From contig NC_079219.1 of NCBI RefSeq assembly GCF_029633865.1, forward strand, positions 59,487,261 to 59,551,260: a stretch of DNA of 64,000 bases, in the 5' to 3' direction. Made by a program: the position numbers and the translations under genes. The notes beneath the pieces were generated by a model that made no database searches, was not told the DNA's origin, and was given only the letters and a program-made list of their open reading frames with translations. Below, piece after piece: positions 33,228 to 44,900 of this stretch (the first letter of the stretch is position 1; each line of letters starts with the position of its first letter). This stretch comes from Lampris incognitus (Eukaryota; Chordata; Actinopteri; Lampriformes; Lampridae).

Positions 33228-33660
33228 CTTCGGACGACCACGTCGACGTTTGCTGCAGAACTTTCAGTACGCACGGAATACCGACGGTTACTCGGGGTGT
33301 TGGATAAACGGACGGGAATACCGACGGTAACTCGGGGTGTTGGATAAACGTACGGGAATACCGACGGTTACTCGGGGTGTTGGATAAACGGACGGGAATA
33401 CCGACGGTTACTCGGGGTGTTGGATAAACGGACGGGAATACCGACGGTTACTCGGGGTGTTGGATAAACGGACGGGCTGCAGGAATAAAAGTCGTTATGT
33501 GTGTCAAAGTTCAGTGCCGTTGCCCCCTAGCGGTGACGGCCGGCCATTACCCGAGCCCAGCGCAGTAACACGGGCCGGTTTCGTCGCAGTTCACCGCGAA
33601 CCAAACAAATACACACGTTTCCCAAATGTTGATTACAGCCTCCATTCGTCCGCAACTACG
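33228..33660 (-). promoter_or_regulatory. gstk1: CpG-containing gstk1 promoter region
   Basis: The sequence immediately upstream of the start codon is CpG-rich in a generally AT-rich area. It contains a 40-bp minisatellite. No TATA box is evident. Confidence 0.45.
33275..33474. repeat. 40-bp minisatellite, 5 near-identical copies
   Basis: The unit GGAATACCGACGGTTACTCG + GGGTGTTGGATAAACGGACG occurs five times with about two substitutions (GGTAACTCG, AACGTACG). The first copy starts 48 bp upstream of the gstk1 ATG, so it lies in the 5' UTR or core promoter. Confidence 0.95.
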
Positions 33661-33845
33661 AGAAGAACTGCTTGATTACACACACACACACGACTAAGTA
33701 GAGCCACGACACACACGGATAGACTTCTTCTGCTTCTTTTTCCTCTTCTGCTTCCTCTTCTTCGGATTCGTCTTTCTCTTCTTCTTCTTCGTCTTCGGAT
33801 TCTTCTGCTTCTTCTTCTACTACTTTTTTTTATCTCTTTTTCTCT

Positions 33846-33985
33846 TTTCTGTTTTCTTGTTGCGTTCTCGTCGTCTTTGGCGTGTTTGTGTGTACTGTTC
33901 TCAGCCTGCTCTGTTGTTATTATAGCGTATACTGGCTTTGCCGATGTGTTTGTATAGATGAAGACTAAAACAAATCTTCTTCTAC
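33846..33985. repeat. Left member of a direct repeat flanking the LINE
   Basis: TTTCTGTTTTCTTGTT, GTCTTTGGCGTGTTTGT, CAGCCTGCTC and ATACTGGCTTTGCCGATGTG followed by ATGAAGACTAAAA occur in the same order at 36020-36170. Confidence 0.8.
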
Positions 33986-34029
33986 TACTACTCTACTACT
34001 ACTACTTCTTCTTATTTTGTTAAATTTTA

Positions 34030-36015
34030 TCTCGTTTTTATTTTTTTTAATATTGAACATTGTTCATGTTCATGTACAGATTCTTGAAGAAAGTTCATTA
34101 TAAAACAAACATGGCAAATATACAATCCATCCAAAAATACATAAGAGATATCCAAAGTGCCAAAGGCAACAGTATGTAAACATTTCTATACAGTATATCA
34201 GGAAGTGCATAGAGGTTGAATGTCACATGACAAATATAGGGTAATGTATTATGAAAATAAGGGTACATAAATTAAAAACATGACATAAACTAATTGAAAA
34301 TAATAAAACATAGTCCATCATACAAGGGGGAATTAATAAGGATGTCAGTCTTCTAATTCAGTGGGAAAATGTCTTAACACCTCATAAATCTTTAGAGCTT
34401 TTGTATCGGTCGTTAGTTTTAAAGATTTCAAGTATAATCTAAATTCATTTAAAAAAAAAACCAACAAATTTGGGGGATGACTTAAAGTATCTATTTTTAT
34501 GAATAAAGAATTTGGCTAAGCAGAGGATTACATTACAACAGAGTTCATCGTTTTTGTTTTGCAAAATCCTACCAAATGCTATATTGTCTCTAGAAATGGA
34601 AGTTAGAAAGGACAAAATCCTTTGCTTTATCCATTTGTGAACGTCAAGCCAGAACACAAGCACCACACCACATGAGAAAAATACATGGTCCGTAGTTTCT
34701 ATGTCACTTTCACAAAATGAACTTATATTATCGTCAAAACCAAACCGTGATCTAAGCAGTTCTTTGGAGGGATATATGTTATTCATCATTTTGAAGTGTG
34801 TTTCCTTCGCTTTGGGGGGACAGGAAATGTTAGATACATTGTTCGCAATTTAATAATTGCATTTTTATCAAATTTGTGTAAAATGTCCTTTTTGTTTTGT
34901 CTTTCAGGGAATAAGTTTTCAGTGAGACAGTTTCCAATAAAATGATTATCAAATTTTTTGTCCAAGATTAAAAACCCTTGAATTGACAGTGGGGCCAATC
35001 GTGGCTGTATAGGTTGGTGAGTCATTATATTTTTTATCAGAGATACAAATTCTTTGGGGAGTGCTTTATGTAATTTAGTAAAGTCTGATTTGGAAGGCTT
35101 GAAAGTATGTTTAGTCTGGAATTGTTCATAATTTAATAAATTACCACTAGGATCCATTAAATCAACTATTGACCATATATTTTCCTCATACCAATCCTTA
35201 AAGAATAAAGACTTGTTCCGATATAATATATATCTATTATTCCAAAGTACAGTGGTGTGGGGTGAAAAGTTATGTACATATAACATTCTCCAATACAACA
35301 GTATCTGTTTATGGAACTCTGATGATGAAACAGGAAGTTTATCAATATTATAGTCAGATCTGAGTATAAATTTCAATCCTCCAGTTTTACTGAATAAGTG
35401 ATTTGGAATACTGTACCAGAAGGAGTTACTATGTTTGATACAAGATTTTAGCCAATTTATTTTTAAAGTTCCATTAAGGCAATCAAAATCAATAACTTTT
35501 AGTCCTCCATCCTTTACTTCTTTAAGCATATGGCTTTTCTTTATATAGTGTGGTCTGTTTCGCCAAATGACATTTAGATTAATCTGATTGATTGATTTGA
35601 TTATTTTTTTTGGAATAGCGTGAGAATAGGCTGGGTAAATACACCTTGATAAGCATTCCATCTTAGTTAAATAAATTCTGCCAAGAATCGACAGGTCTCT
35701 TTGGAGCCAGATGTTTAGTTTTGATTTACATTCCTTTAACTTGTTTTCTACATTCAAAGACTGACTTCGTTTTTGGTCTTTTGAAAGGAAAATTCCCAGG
35801 TATTTGATTTCTGATTTAATAGGAATATTACAGATTTCTTTTAATGGGGTGTCATGTACATTCAATAGTTCACATTTTTTTTAAATGTAGTGTTAATCCT
35901 GAAGCTTTAGAGAAGTTTTCAACTTTTTCAACAGTTGTTGGAATTTGGTGTCTTATCTTTTAAGAAAATCGTGGTGTCATCTGCCAGTTGGCTGATGAAT
36001 CTCGTTTTAATTTGG
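34030..36015 (-). mobile_element. 5'-truncated LINE, L1/Tx1-like
   Basis: The minus strand carries the end of a reverse-transcriptase ORF. It starts near SQLADDTTIFLKDK (about 35950-36000; LADD in place of the usual F/YADD box). Next comes YLGIFLSKDQKRSQSL...LNIWLQRDLSILGRIYLTKM...HYIKKSHMLKEVKDGGLKVI (34786-35865), then a zinc-knuckle-like CESDIETTDHVFFSC (34445-34789). One frame change lies near 34800 and stops near 35870, so it is dead. The endonuclease and ORF1 are absent. The C-terminal layout suggests the L1/Tx1 group of fish LINEs. Confidence 0.85.
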
Positions 36016-36019
36016 TATT

Positions 36020-36169
36020 TCTGTTTTCTTGTTTTGTTCTCATTGTCTTTGGCATGTTTGTATTGGGCCACCGGGCCTGTCCATTACAGTATGTGTGTGC
36101 TGTTCGCAGCCTGCTCGGTTTGTAGCCTATACTGGCTTTGCCGACCTGTTTGTATATCTGAAGACTAAA

Positions 36170-36206
<37 letters not shown>

Positions 36207-36210
36207 ACAT
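36020..36210. repeat. Right member of the direct repeat flanking the LINE, with A-rich tail
   Basis: It matches 33846-33985 at roughly 80% by eye, with about 30 extra bases (GGGCCACCGGGCCTGTCCAT) and an AAAAACAAAACAAAAC tail. Confidence 0.75.
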
Positions 36211-36644
36211 AAACCTTCTTCTTTTTCTTCTTCCGCGTCTTCTCCTCCCCCTCCTCCTCCTCCTCCTTCTTCTTCTCTCGGGTTACTGGCGGATCGCAAA
36301 CAACTTTAGCTTAGTTTAGTTTATTGTGTGTTTGACAGGGTCAACGCACAACGTTACAGCTGCACCACAGTCAGCCGGCAGCTAATGTGCATCTGCAGTC
36401 CCCGGGCAGGCAAACAAACAACAACAACTAATACAGAAGTAAAAACACAACAACACATAAGACAACTATTGCACAGGCAGACAAACAACAATCAAGACAA
36501 AATAACAACATGACAATACATCAGCATACCAAGCTCAAAAGTCCTAAGTACAATTTAAGCTGCATACCGCCACCTACTGTAAAAGTGTGCAACAGCATGT
36601 CATTTTACCCTACTTCTTAAATTCTACCCATCAACTAGTGTCTC
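36211..36644. other. Simple-sequence and A-rich stretch, no gene
   Basis: TTCTTCTTC/CTCCTCCTC runs and an ACAACAACAACA-rich stretch. No exon was seen. Confidence 0.4.
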
Positions 36645-37922
36645 TTAAGAAAGGAGTGTCACAGTCATCTTAGCAGGGCAGTTTGTGTTCTTGCTTCTGC
36701 CTGGCACTTGTTCAACACCCCGAGGTCTCGTCTTATGCTGGCATCTGAAGTCCACCTTAAAAGGACAATACAGGTGTTAATCCTCTCTTTCACATTATTC
36801 ATAGTGATGTCTGCAGTGGTCATCGTAGTTGGAGATATCACAGTTTCTTCTAACTTCAGAAGTCATTCAGTATGAATAACAACTAATTGCCCGTGTTAAG
36901 ATACTCCACCCAAACATTCTCAGTATTATTGTTTTAAGTTTTGCAAACTAAGGAGGAGTTGGGTATACCATACTGTATGAGGCACGCATTGATTGTGATG
37001 AGAAAGGACTCTACCCTTCAAAATAAAGCGTCTTACCTTGTAAAGAACTTTCTGGCCCTTTCTTGGATATGTTCGGTCCACCCTCCAGCTGACTGTGTGA
37101 GCTTTCAGCCACAGCTTTATTTCATCCTCCATTGACAAGGCCATCCGAAGGGTGGCCCTGGAGTTCACATGATCACCTGTCTCACTGATGGTCTTGTAAT
37201 CACAGACATGGTAATCATAGCTATGTAGTCCTATGAAACACAACAGAATCAAATAAAACAAGCGCATGTGAAAAGACGGACACACGTGTGTTTATAGGGT
37301 AATGCGAAGTAAGATTTTCTAAACTACTTTCTAAATGTACACTAAGCATGCTTCTTGTGTACATAATATCAATATTAAAATTATTTATTATTATTTATTT
37401 ATTTTAACAGAAAATAGACATTGGGGTCTTCCCCCGGTTGAGAGAGAGAGAGAGAGGGGCGGACCTTCAAAGCAGGAAACTCCAAGATATTGCTCTTCTT
37501 GGGGTTGATGCAGGTAAACCTCTTCTCATTTTTCTCACAGGGCTTGAGTCTTGCACTCAAGTCAAACGATCTGAGGAGGAAGATTATGACACTTACACCA
37601 CCTTACCTCAAATATCAGATTGAGAAGATATGAAAATACCTGGTGCTACCCAGAAGTTGACAATCTAAATGTGTTAGTTAATGCCACCTGGCTAGCGTTT
37701 AGTAATCAAATGGAGAAAGGGAAAATACAGTGGCCAGAACTAAGGACAGTAATGTTAGCTAACTAATGAATGAGAATTAATTACTCACTCTATGACTTGG
37801 TCTTGAGGGCCTGAAGGGAGTATTGTCCCTTCTTTGCCTTGGGGGACTTCATCATGTCGGCCAGTTGTCCCGTGGAGCTTATTGCCTGGCTCCATTGCAC
37901 AGGTCAAATGAGCTTTGATCAT
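36645..37922 (-). CDS. Partial gene of a multi-copy fish family, function unknown
   Basis: Two splice-flanked exons join in phase. 37230-37037 encodes HSYDYHVCDYKTISETGDHV...EDEIKLWLKAHTVSWRVDRT, and 36755-36645 encodes VDFRCQHKTRP...KNTNCPAKMTVTLLS followed by a stop. The combination RVDRTYPRKGQKVLYK + VDFRCQHKT, with Cys and His pairs, resembles the zinc-binding front part of a dispersed, transposase-like fish family; I cannot name it. A candidate first exon, 37922-37789 (MIKAHLTCAMEPGNK...GPQDQVIE, donor GTGAGT), ends in a phase that does not fit the next exon. Either a small exon is missing or the gene is damaged. It is head to head with the gene at 38984. Confidence 0.45.
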
Positions 37923-38059
37923 TATGAGAGGAGACAGAAAGAGCAAGAGACTAGGGAGGGAGAGTGAGGGACAGAGAGAGACGGAACGAGACTAAGGTAG
38001 AGCAAAAGACAGAAACGGAGAATAGCTCTTAAAAGTGCCTTTGGGTTTTGAATGTGTAA

Positions 38060-38104
<45 letters not shown>

Positions 38105-38759
38105 TGAGCGATTGATGGATAGATTGATAAAGTGTGTGACAGCTAACTACGTGTTGGTATTGAAGTGCAAAAAGAAAAAATTATTAGTAAAAGTATAGGT
38201 TAGCTCTTTTTGCATCAATCTAGAAAATACATGACTCTAACACATAAATGGCATAGCATTGCCAGTAACCTTATCTAGCTAGCTAGCTAGCTAACTAGTA
38301 TCTAACCTAACGTTGCCGCACAGGTCAAATGAGTTTTGAGCGGGAGATGGGCGAACGCAACACTGCTCTGTCAGCCTAGCCTAGCTTGCTGGATAAAGTT
38401 AATTATCCAAACAGCTAATTGTTAGCTTTTTCAAATTGTTGGTCGTTTTAGCTAGCTAACTAGTTAATGTCAGTGCTAACGTTATAGAACGTTAAGCTAA
38501 AAAATAGATCCGGTCACTCACGTTAGGTTATTGAGCGCTAGCTAGCTAACCTAGCGTTAGTTTGCTTGCTAGTGCTAGCTAAGGTAACGCTACTCTTCAC
38601 TATGGAAGTCATCACGAAAACCATCAATTTTGTTTGACAACAACTAGCGACAAATGTACTTAGAAAACGTATGTAACAATACATGCCAATGAACAGTGTT
38701 ATATGTCATCACCGGTGACCAGCAATCAATCAATCAATCAATCAATCAATCAGAGGAGT
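37923..38759. other. Spacer between divergent genes
   Basis: It contains a (TG)n run (38058-38101), CTAGCTAGCTAG-rich stretches near 38275-38310 and 38440-38580 and an ATCAATCAATCA run (38724-38750). No exon was seen. Confidence 0.5.
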
Positions 38760-38995
38760 AGCTGAAGTCCGCGGGGGGTCAAAAGCACGCTCGCGTTGCC
38801 TGGTGCGCGCACGGACGCCTGGCCAATCCTCGCGCTGGGCTCTTGCCCGGAAGTGCCGTGGGCTTCATAACAACGCAGCACATGTTTTGACGTGAGGACG
38901 TTCGTGGGCTGGTTGGGTCACAGAAGAGCCCGCCCCCATAACGCGATGACGTCACCGCCGCGCCGCTGACGCGGAAAAGGAAGATGGCGCTCGGA
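38760..38995 (+). promoter_or_regulatory. CpG-rich promoter with CRE-, GC-box- and YY1-like sites
   Basis: It has a dense CpG content, GGCCAATCC (CCAAT-like), CCCGCCCCC (GC box), GATGACGTCACC (CRE-like, 38946-38957) and GGAAGATGGCGCTC around the start codon (YY1-like AAGATGGCG). This is the layout of a host housekeeping promoter. It could be bidirectional with the minus-strand exons at 37.9 kb. Confidence 0.6.
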
Positions 38996-41900
38996 GCTCA
39001 GGTGAGAATACCAGACTTTGACAAACCAGTAAAAGAGCACCGTATAGATTTACATATGTGTGTGTGATTTAGGTTGCTGGATATACTACCGACCTGGCTG
39101 TTTCGCGCGGTGTAAGTAATGCTCATTTTGTTCCTTCGTGTGCATATTAATTAAATTAGGCTCGCTAACCCGTAATCCCGCGTGCTTTTAGCTAATAACA
39201 TAGCACATTTTAGCGTTATCCAAACCAGCAACACAGCTGAGGTCAAGACCACTACTAATAATATAGCACATTTTAGCCTTATCCAAACCAGCAACACAGC
39301 TGAGGTCAAGACCACTACTAATAATATATACATATATTTTATCTTGACAGATGTAACAATGTAGAAAGCTTCATTTGTACAAGAAGCAGATTTTGTGTAA
39401 GTTTACATATTAATTTGAATCTCAAAGCAGGTGGGCTGTGAAGGAGAGCCCTTCGCATGTTTAATGTTTGATATATGGGCAGGAGTCAGCCAGACATTTC
39501 TCTGTTGTAGGCTGAGATGGACGGCATAGCGGTGCAACACGTTTCTTTCGATTTAATTAAAGATATTGTTAAGGATTCTGTTATTCTACAGTATTGTTTG
39601 TAACTCACTAAAATTTTATATTTTATTCTCCTATAGATCAGCAACACAACATTCCCTGATGGAGCATCCCCAGAGCTCAAAAGACTGGACTTGCACACTT
39701 TCCAGTGTCCATTTTGTCACAGGGCAGGGGAGTATCCTGGCCTTATGGCTCATTTGCAGGGCCACCAGAGGTCCATTGTAAAATATGGAGGTAAGTCCAT
39801 TAGGGTTGGGCGATCATTTCTATTTTCATATCATCCAATCATGGCTACTTGAAATCGCCAATAGGCAATCCTATCGCCAGGGGGTGGTGGGAGTAGGAGG
39901 GGATGGGGGGGTTACGTCACAGCACACCAGTGAAATGCCAGCATGAACGATTTAGGCTTAGTGTTGAAGAAAAATGTAACATCTCGTATTTGGGAATATT
40001 ATAGGTTTTACATGGTTTGTAGTAGCAGTACATTTATTTGTTTTTATACTTTATTCTCTGTTTAGCATTTCTTAAAAGTTATTATTGATGATAGAGTTTA
40101 ATTTGGATTAAAGATTTTGAATAATCATCTGTCGGAGCTTTGAAATAATCGAACCTTTAAGCTTTCTACAAGCAATACAGTTAAAGTTACATGAGTAAAC
40201 ATAAGAGTGTGAACAATTTTATTTAAACTATTTAACATTAAAGGTAGAACAAGTAGTAGTGTTGGTAAACACAACATTCAAAGTTTGCCCCTGCTCCCCG
40301 GCTGAACGACACCAGAAGCACGCGCCCTCTGACTGCAGTTGCAAGAACACATCCCAGTGTACAGGCCAACTCCACGTTGCTCTTCATTCCCATCCTGTCC
40401 TTTAGTGCTCACCACTGGGTGAAAGCCAACCCCAGATTCACTCTTGTTTTGGAACGAGCTTTGTTTTGTTTGCCGTTTTGTCTTGTTATATTTGCGTCTT
40501 TTCCGTGCTGTATCCGCCATTGTCGTAGCTTCCTCTTGGATGTGTGCTTACAATCTTGATCTGGCACCTGGACGCTACTTTTTTTATAGAGTCCTGCTGC
40601 CCGAAGGTTAACTTCCAGAAACATCCCGTACACAGCAAAATAAGAAAATACAGACAGAGGACAGGGTTTCTGCAGATACAGACACCGTCACACACATCTA
40701 GTGGGTCATAAGTGATGATTGAGAGGGATTATTTTTGTATTAGTCTATACATTGATTTTTTTTTTCCCTCTCAATTGTACTTGGCCAATCACCCCACTCT
40801 TCTGAGTCGTCCCGGTCTCTGCTCCACCCCCTCTGCCGATTCGGGGAGGGCTGCAGACTACCACATGCCTCCTCCGATACATGTGCAGTCACCAGTCGCT
40901 TCTTTTCACCTGACAGTGAGGAGTATCGCCAGGGGGACGTAGTGCGTGGGAGGATCACGCTATTCCCCCCAGTTCTCCCTCCCCCCTGGACAGGTGCCCT
41001 GACCGACCAGAGAAGGCGCTAGTGCAGCGACCACGACAGATACCCACATCTGGTTTCCCACCCGCAGACACGGCCAATTGTGTCTGTCGAGACGCCCAGT
41101 CAAGCCGGCGGTAACACAGGGATTCGAACCGGTGATCCCGTATTTGTAGGCAACAGAATAGAACATAACAAAATGTGGGGAAAGTTTCACACCCCTTCAC
41201 TTCCCCCACATTTTGTTATGTTACAGCCTTATTCCAAAATGGATTAAATTCCTTTTTTTCTCATCAATCTACACACAATACCCCATAATGACAAAGTGAA
41301 AAAGGTTTTGTAGAAATTTTTGCAAATTTATTAAAAATAAAAAAGTGAAATATTGCATGTACATAAGTATTCACACCCTTTGCTATGACACTCAAAATTG
41401 AACTCAGGTTCATGCTGTTTCCACTGATAATCCTTGAGATGTTTCTACATCTTGATTGGAGTCCACCCGTAGTAAATTCAATTGATTGGACATGATTTGG
41501 AAAGGCACACACCTGTCTCTATAAGGTCCCACTGTTGACAGTGCATGTCAGAGCAGAAACCAAGCCATGAAGTCAAAGAAATTGTCTGTGGACCTCCGAG
41601 ACAGGATTGTATCGAGGCACACATCTGGGGAAGGGTACAAAAAAATGTCTACAGCTTTGAACGTCCTGAAGAGCACAGTGGCCTCCATCATTCGTAAATG
41701 GAAGAAGTTTGGATCCACCAGGACTCTTCCTAGAGCTGGCCGCCCAGCCAAACTGAGCAATCGGGGGAGGGCCTTGGTCAGGGAGGTGACCAAGAACCCG
41801 ATGGTCACTCTGACAGAGCTCCAGCGTTCCTCTGTGGAGATGGGAGAACCTTCCAGAAGGACAACCATCTCTGCAGCACTCCACCAATCAGGCCTTTATG

Positions 41901-44900
41901 GTAGAGTGGCCAGACGGAAGCCTCTGCTCAGTAAAAGGCACATGACAGCCCGCTTGGAGTTTGCCAGAAAGCACCTAAAGGACTCTCAGACCATGAGAAA
42001 CAAGATTCTCTGGTCTGATGAAACCAAGATTGAACTCTTTGGCCTGAACGCCAAACGTCACGTCTGGAGGAGACCAGGTACCTCTCATCACCTTGCTAAT
42101 ACCATCCCTACAGTGAAGCATGGTGGTGGCAGCATCATGCTGTGGGGATGTTTTTCAGCGGCAGGAACTGGGAGACTAGTCAGGATTGAGGGAAAGATGA
42201 ACGGAGCAAAGTACAGAGAGATCCTTGATGAAAACCTGCTCCAGAGCGCTCAGGACCTCAGACTGGGGCGAAGGTTTACCTTTCAACACGACAACGACCC
42301 TAAGCACACAGCCAAGACAACGAAGGCGTGGCTTCGGGACAAGTCTGTGAATGTCCTTGAGTGGCTCAGCCAGAGCCCAGACATGAACCCCATTGAACAT
42401 CTCTGGAAAGACCTGAAAATAGCTGTGCAGCGACGCTCCCCATCTAACCTTACAGAGCTCAAGAGGATCTGCAGAGAAGAATGGGAGAAATACCCCAAAT
42501 ATAGGTGTGCCAAGCTTGTAGCTTCATGCCCAAGAAGACTTGAGGCTGTAATCGCTGCCAAGGGTGCCTCAACCAAGTACTGAGTAAAGGGTGTGAATAC
42601 TTACGTACATGCAATATTTCAGTTTTTTGTTTTTAATACATTTGCAAAACTTTCTACAAAACCTTTTTCACTTTGTCATTATGGGGTATTGTGTGGAGAT
42701 TGATGAGAGAAAAAGGAATTTAATCCATTTTGGAATAAGGCAGTAACATAACAAAATGTGGGAAAGTGAAGGGGTGTGAATACTTTCCGGATGCACTGTA
42801 CATCATCATTTGAAATTAAGACTGGTCAAGTTTCCTTAAGGGATAATGCCTCACATATTATGAATTAATGTGTTATTTCTGTGCCCCAGAATATCCTTGG
42901 TGTTAACTAGTTATCAATGTTACACAATGTTATGAAACATTGTGGGCTCATTTGCTGTTTGTGCGAGCTTTCACATTCCAAATTAGATTTTTATTCAGGT
43001 TCTGTTAGTAATGCTGGAATAATAACCTAATGTGGGTTTAATAGCACAATTTGAGGATTATCACACATTCACTCTACAAAAGTTCAGGTTATAGGCATGG
43101 ACCCTCTCTTCTAGAAAAAATATTGTGGGTGACATGATTATTTATTGCTCTCATACAAACACCTTTTTTTTCCCTTCAAATTATGTATTTACAAAAATGC
43201 TTTTTTTTTCTTTTTTTTTGCATGTTTATAGAATCTTCTAAATCACTTTATGTCTTTCTTGTAGGATATAATGTCTATAAGTGCCACCTTGGCTGTGTGG
43301 CCAGCAGCCATTATCACTGTGGCTTTTGCCCCCGAATCATTGTGAGAAAGGAGCTGTTCTTTAATCACTTTAAAAACTGCTGCACTCAACGCCCGACGAC
43401 GGCTCAGGCAACTACAGCAACGGTGGCTACGCCTCTGACAGTTCCGGCAACGACGGCGACTCTGGCGACTGCGCCGACGACGGCTCCGGCAACTACAGCG
43501 ACGGTGGCTACGCCTCTGACAGTTCCGGCAACAACAGTGACTCTGGCGACTGCTCCAACGATGGCTCCGGCAACTAAAGTGATGGCGGATTCGGTGACTG
43601 CTCCAACGGCTCTGACAACTTCAGCGACATCTGCTCTGGTGGTAACGACAGCTCTGGCAACTACAACGACAGCTCCAGCAAAAGGCCGTCACATTTCCAC
43701 AGCCCCCAAAATATTGAAGTCGAAACTAAAAAAAACAACATGTTGTTTTTGTAACTTACAACTCCAAAAGAAGAACCTCAAAATGCACATGCAAAGGCAT
43801 CACTCATCAAAAACATCAGACATTACAGCAAATCACCATCTACAATCAGTGTGTATTGATAAAAAAAGGGGAATTTTTGCTGTTTCCAGAACCTTTAAGG
43901 GTCCCGTGCACTGCATTCATGTCCAAAAATGTACCTGGGGTATTAACCACCAAGTGTCCTGTCAATTGGAAACATGCAACAGGGCATATGACTATGCACG
44001 GAGATGTGGGCTAGTGGGGTTTGACTGTGACCATGTTCGGTCCTTGGTGTATAGTCCTGTGGCCACCAATTCAGCTATTGTTCTTGATGAAGGAATCCTC
44101 ATAGAGATGGTAGTGAACAAGTGGTTTAGCAAGGACACCGAGAGTGAGTGTCTGAGAAGGAAGCTGGCTGCTGATACAGATGGTGCACCACTGAGTGTTG
44201 AGGTGAACCTTGGCCAAGGTCAGGGACACATTTATTTTTCTGTGTTGGAACCACTCATCTCCCCCTATTCTAGATTGGGGAGGGTCATGGTCCACTATGA
44301 GGATACCAGAAACACATGGCATTGCCCTTGCTCAAAACCCCGAAAATCCTGCCCACATAAATCCATAGCCAAGTGGCACCTGCACCAGTCGAGGCCTGAC
44401 TTGTTCACAAAAATTGAAACTTGTTGTGAAGACTCTCCCGAGACATTTGTGGCTGAAGGAGCACCTGTGGTAGATGACACACAAGCTGAAAATATTCCTC
44501 TGTATCCCCCAGAAGGAAAGGTGCTAGTGGAAATGGTAGAGTACCTTATATCACATAAGGCCCTCCCAACAAGCCTTCCGAAAAACTTGGCATCATTACA
44601 GTCATCAGAGGACATGCCGAGGCACTTGGTTCCACAAGAGAACTATTGCCACAAGTGTCCCGGCAAAGTTCTCCTTTCTGAACCGATTGCCATATCCAAA
44701 AAAGCAAAGATCGTCACAGTCGCTGGAATTGTAGAGGGTAGGTTGGATTTCATGACAAATTGTTATTGCCTAATGTTTTAGTTGCATGCATGAGCAGATA
44801 TGTGGTTTGTCATTCAGTAGCCACCATGTCACTGACGAGACTTCAACATCCTTTTTTACAGGTGTAACAACATATTGTAAAAAATGTGCTGCATGTGGCA

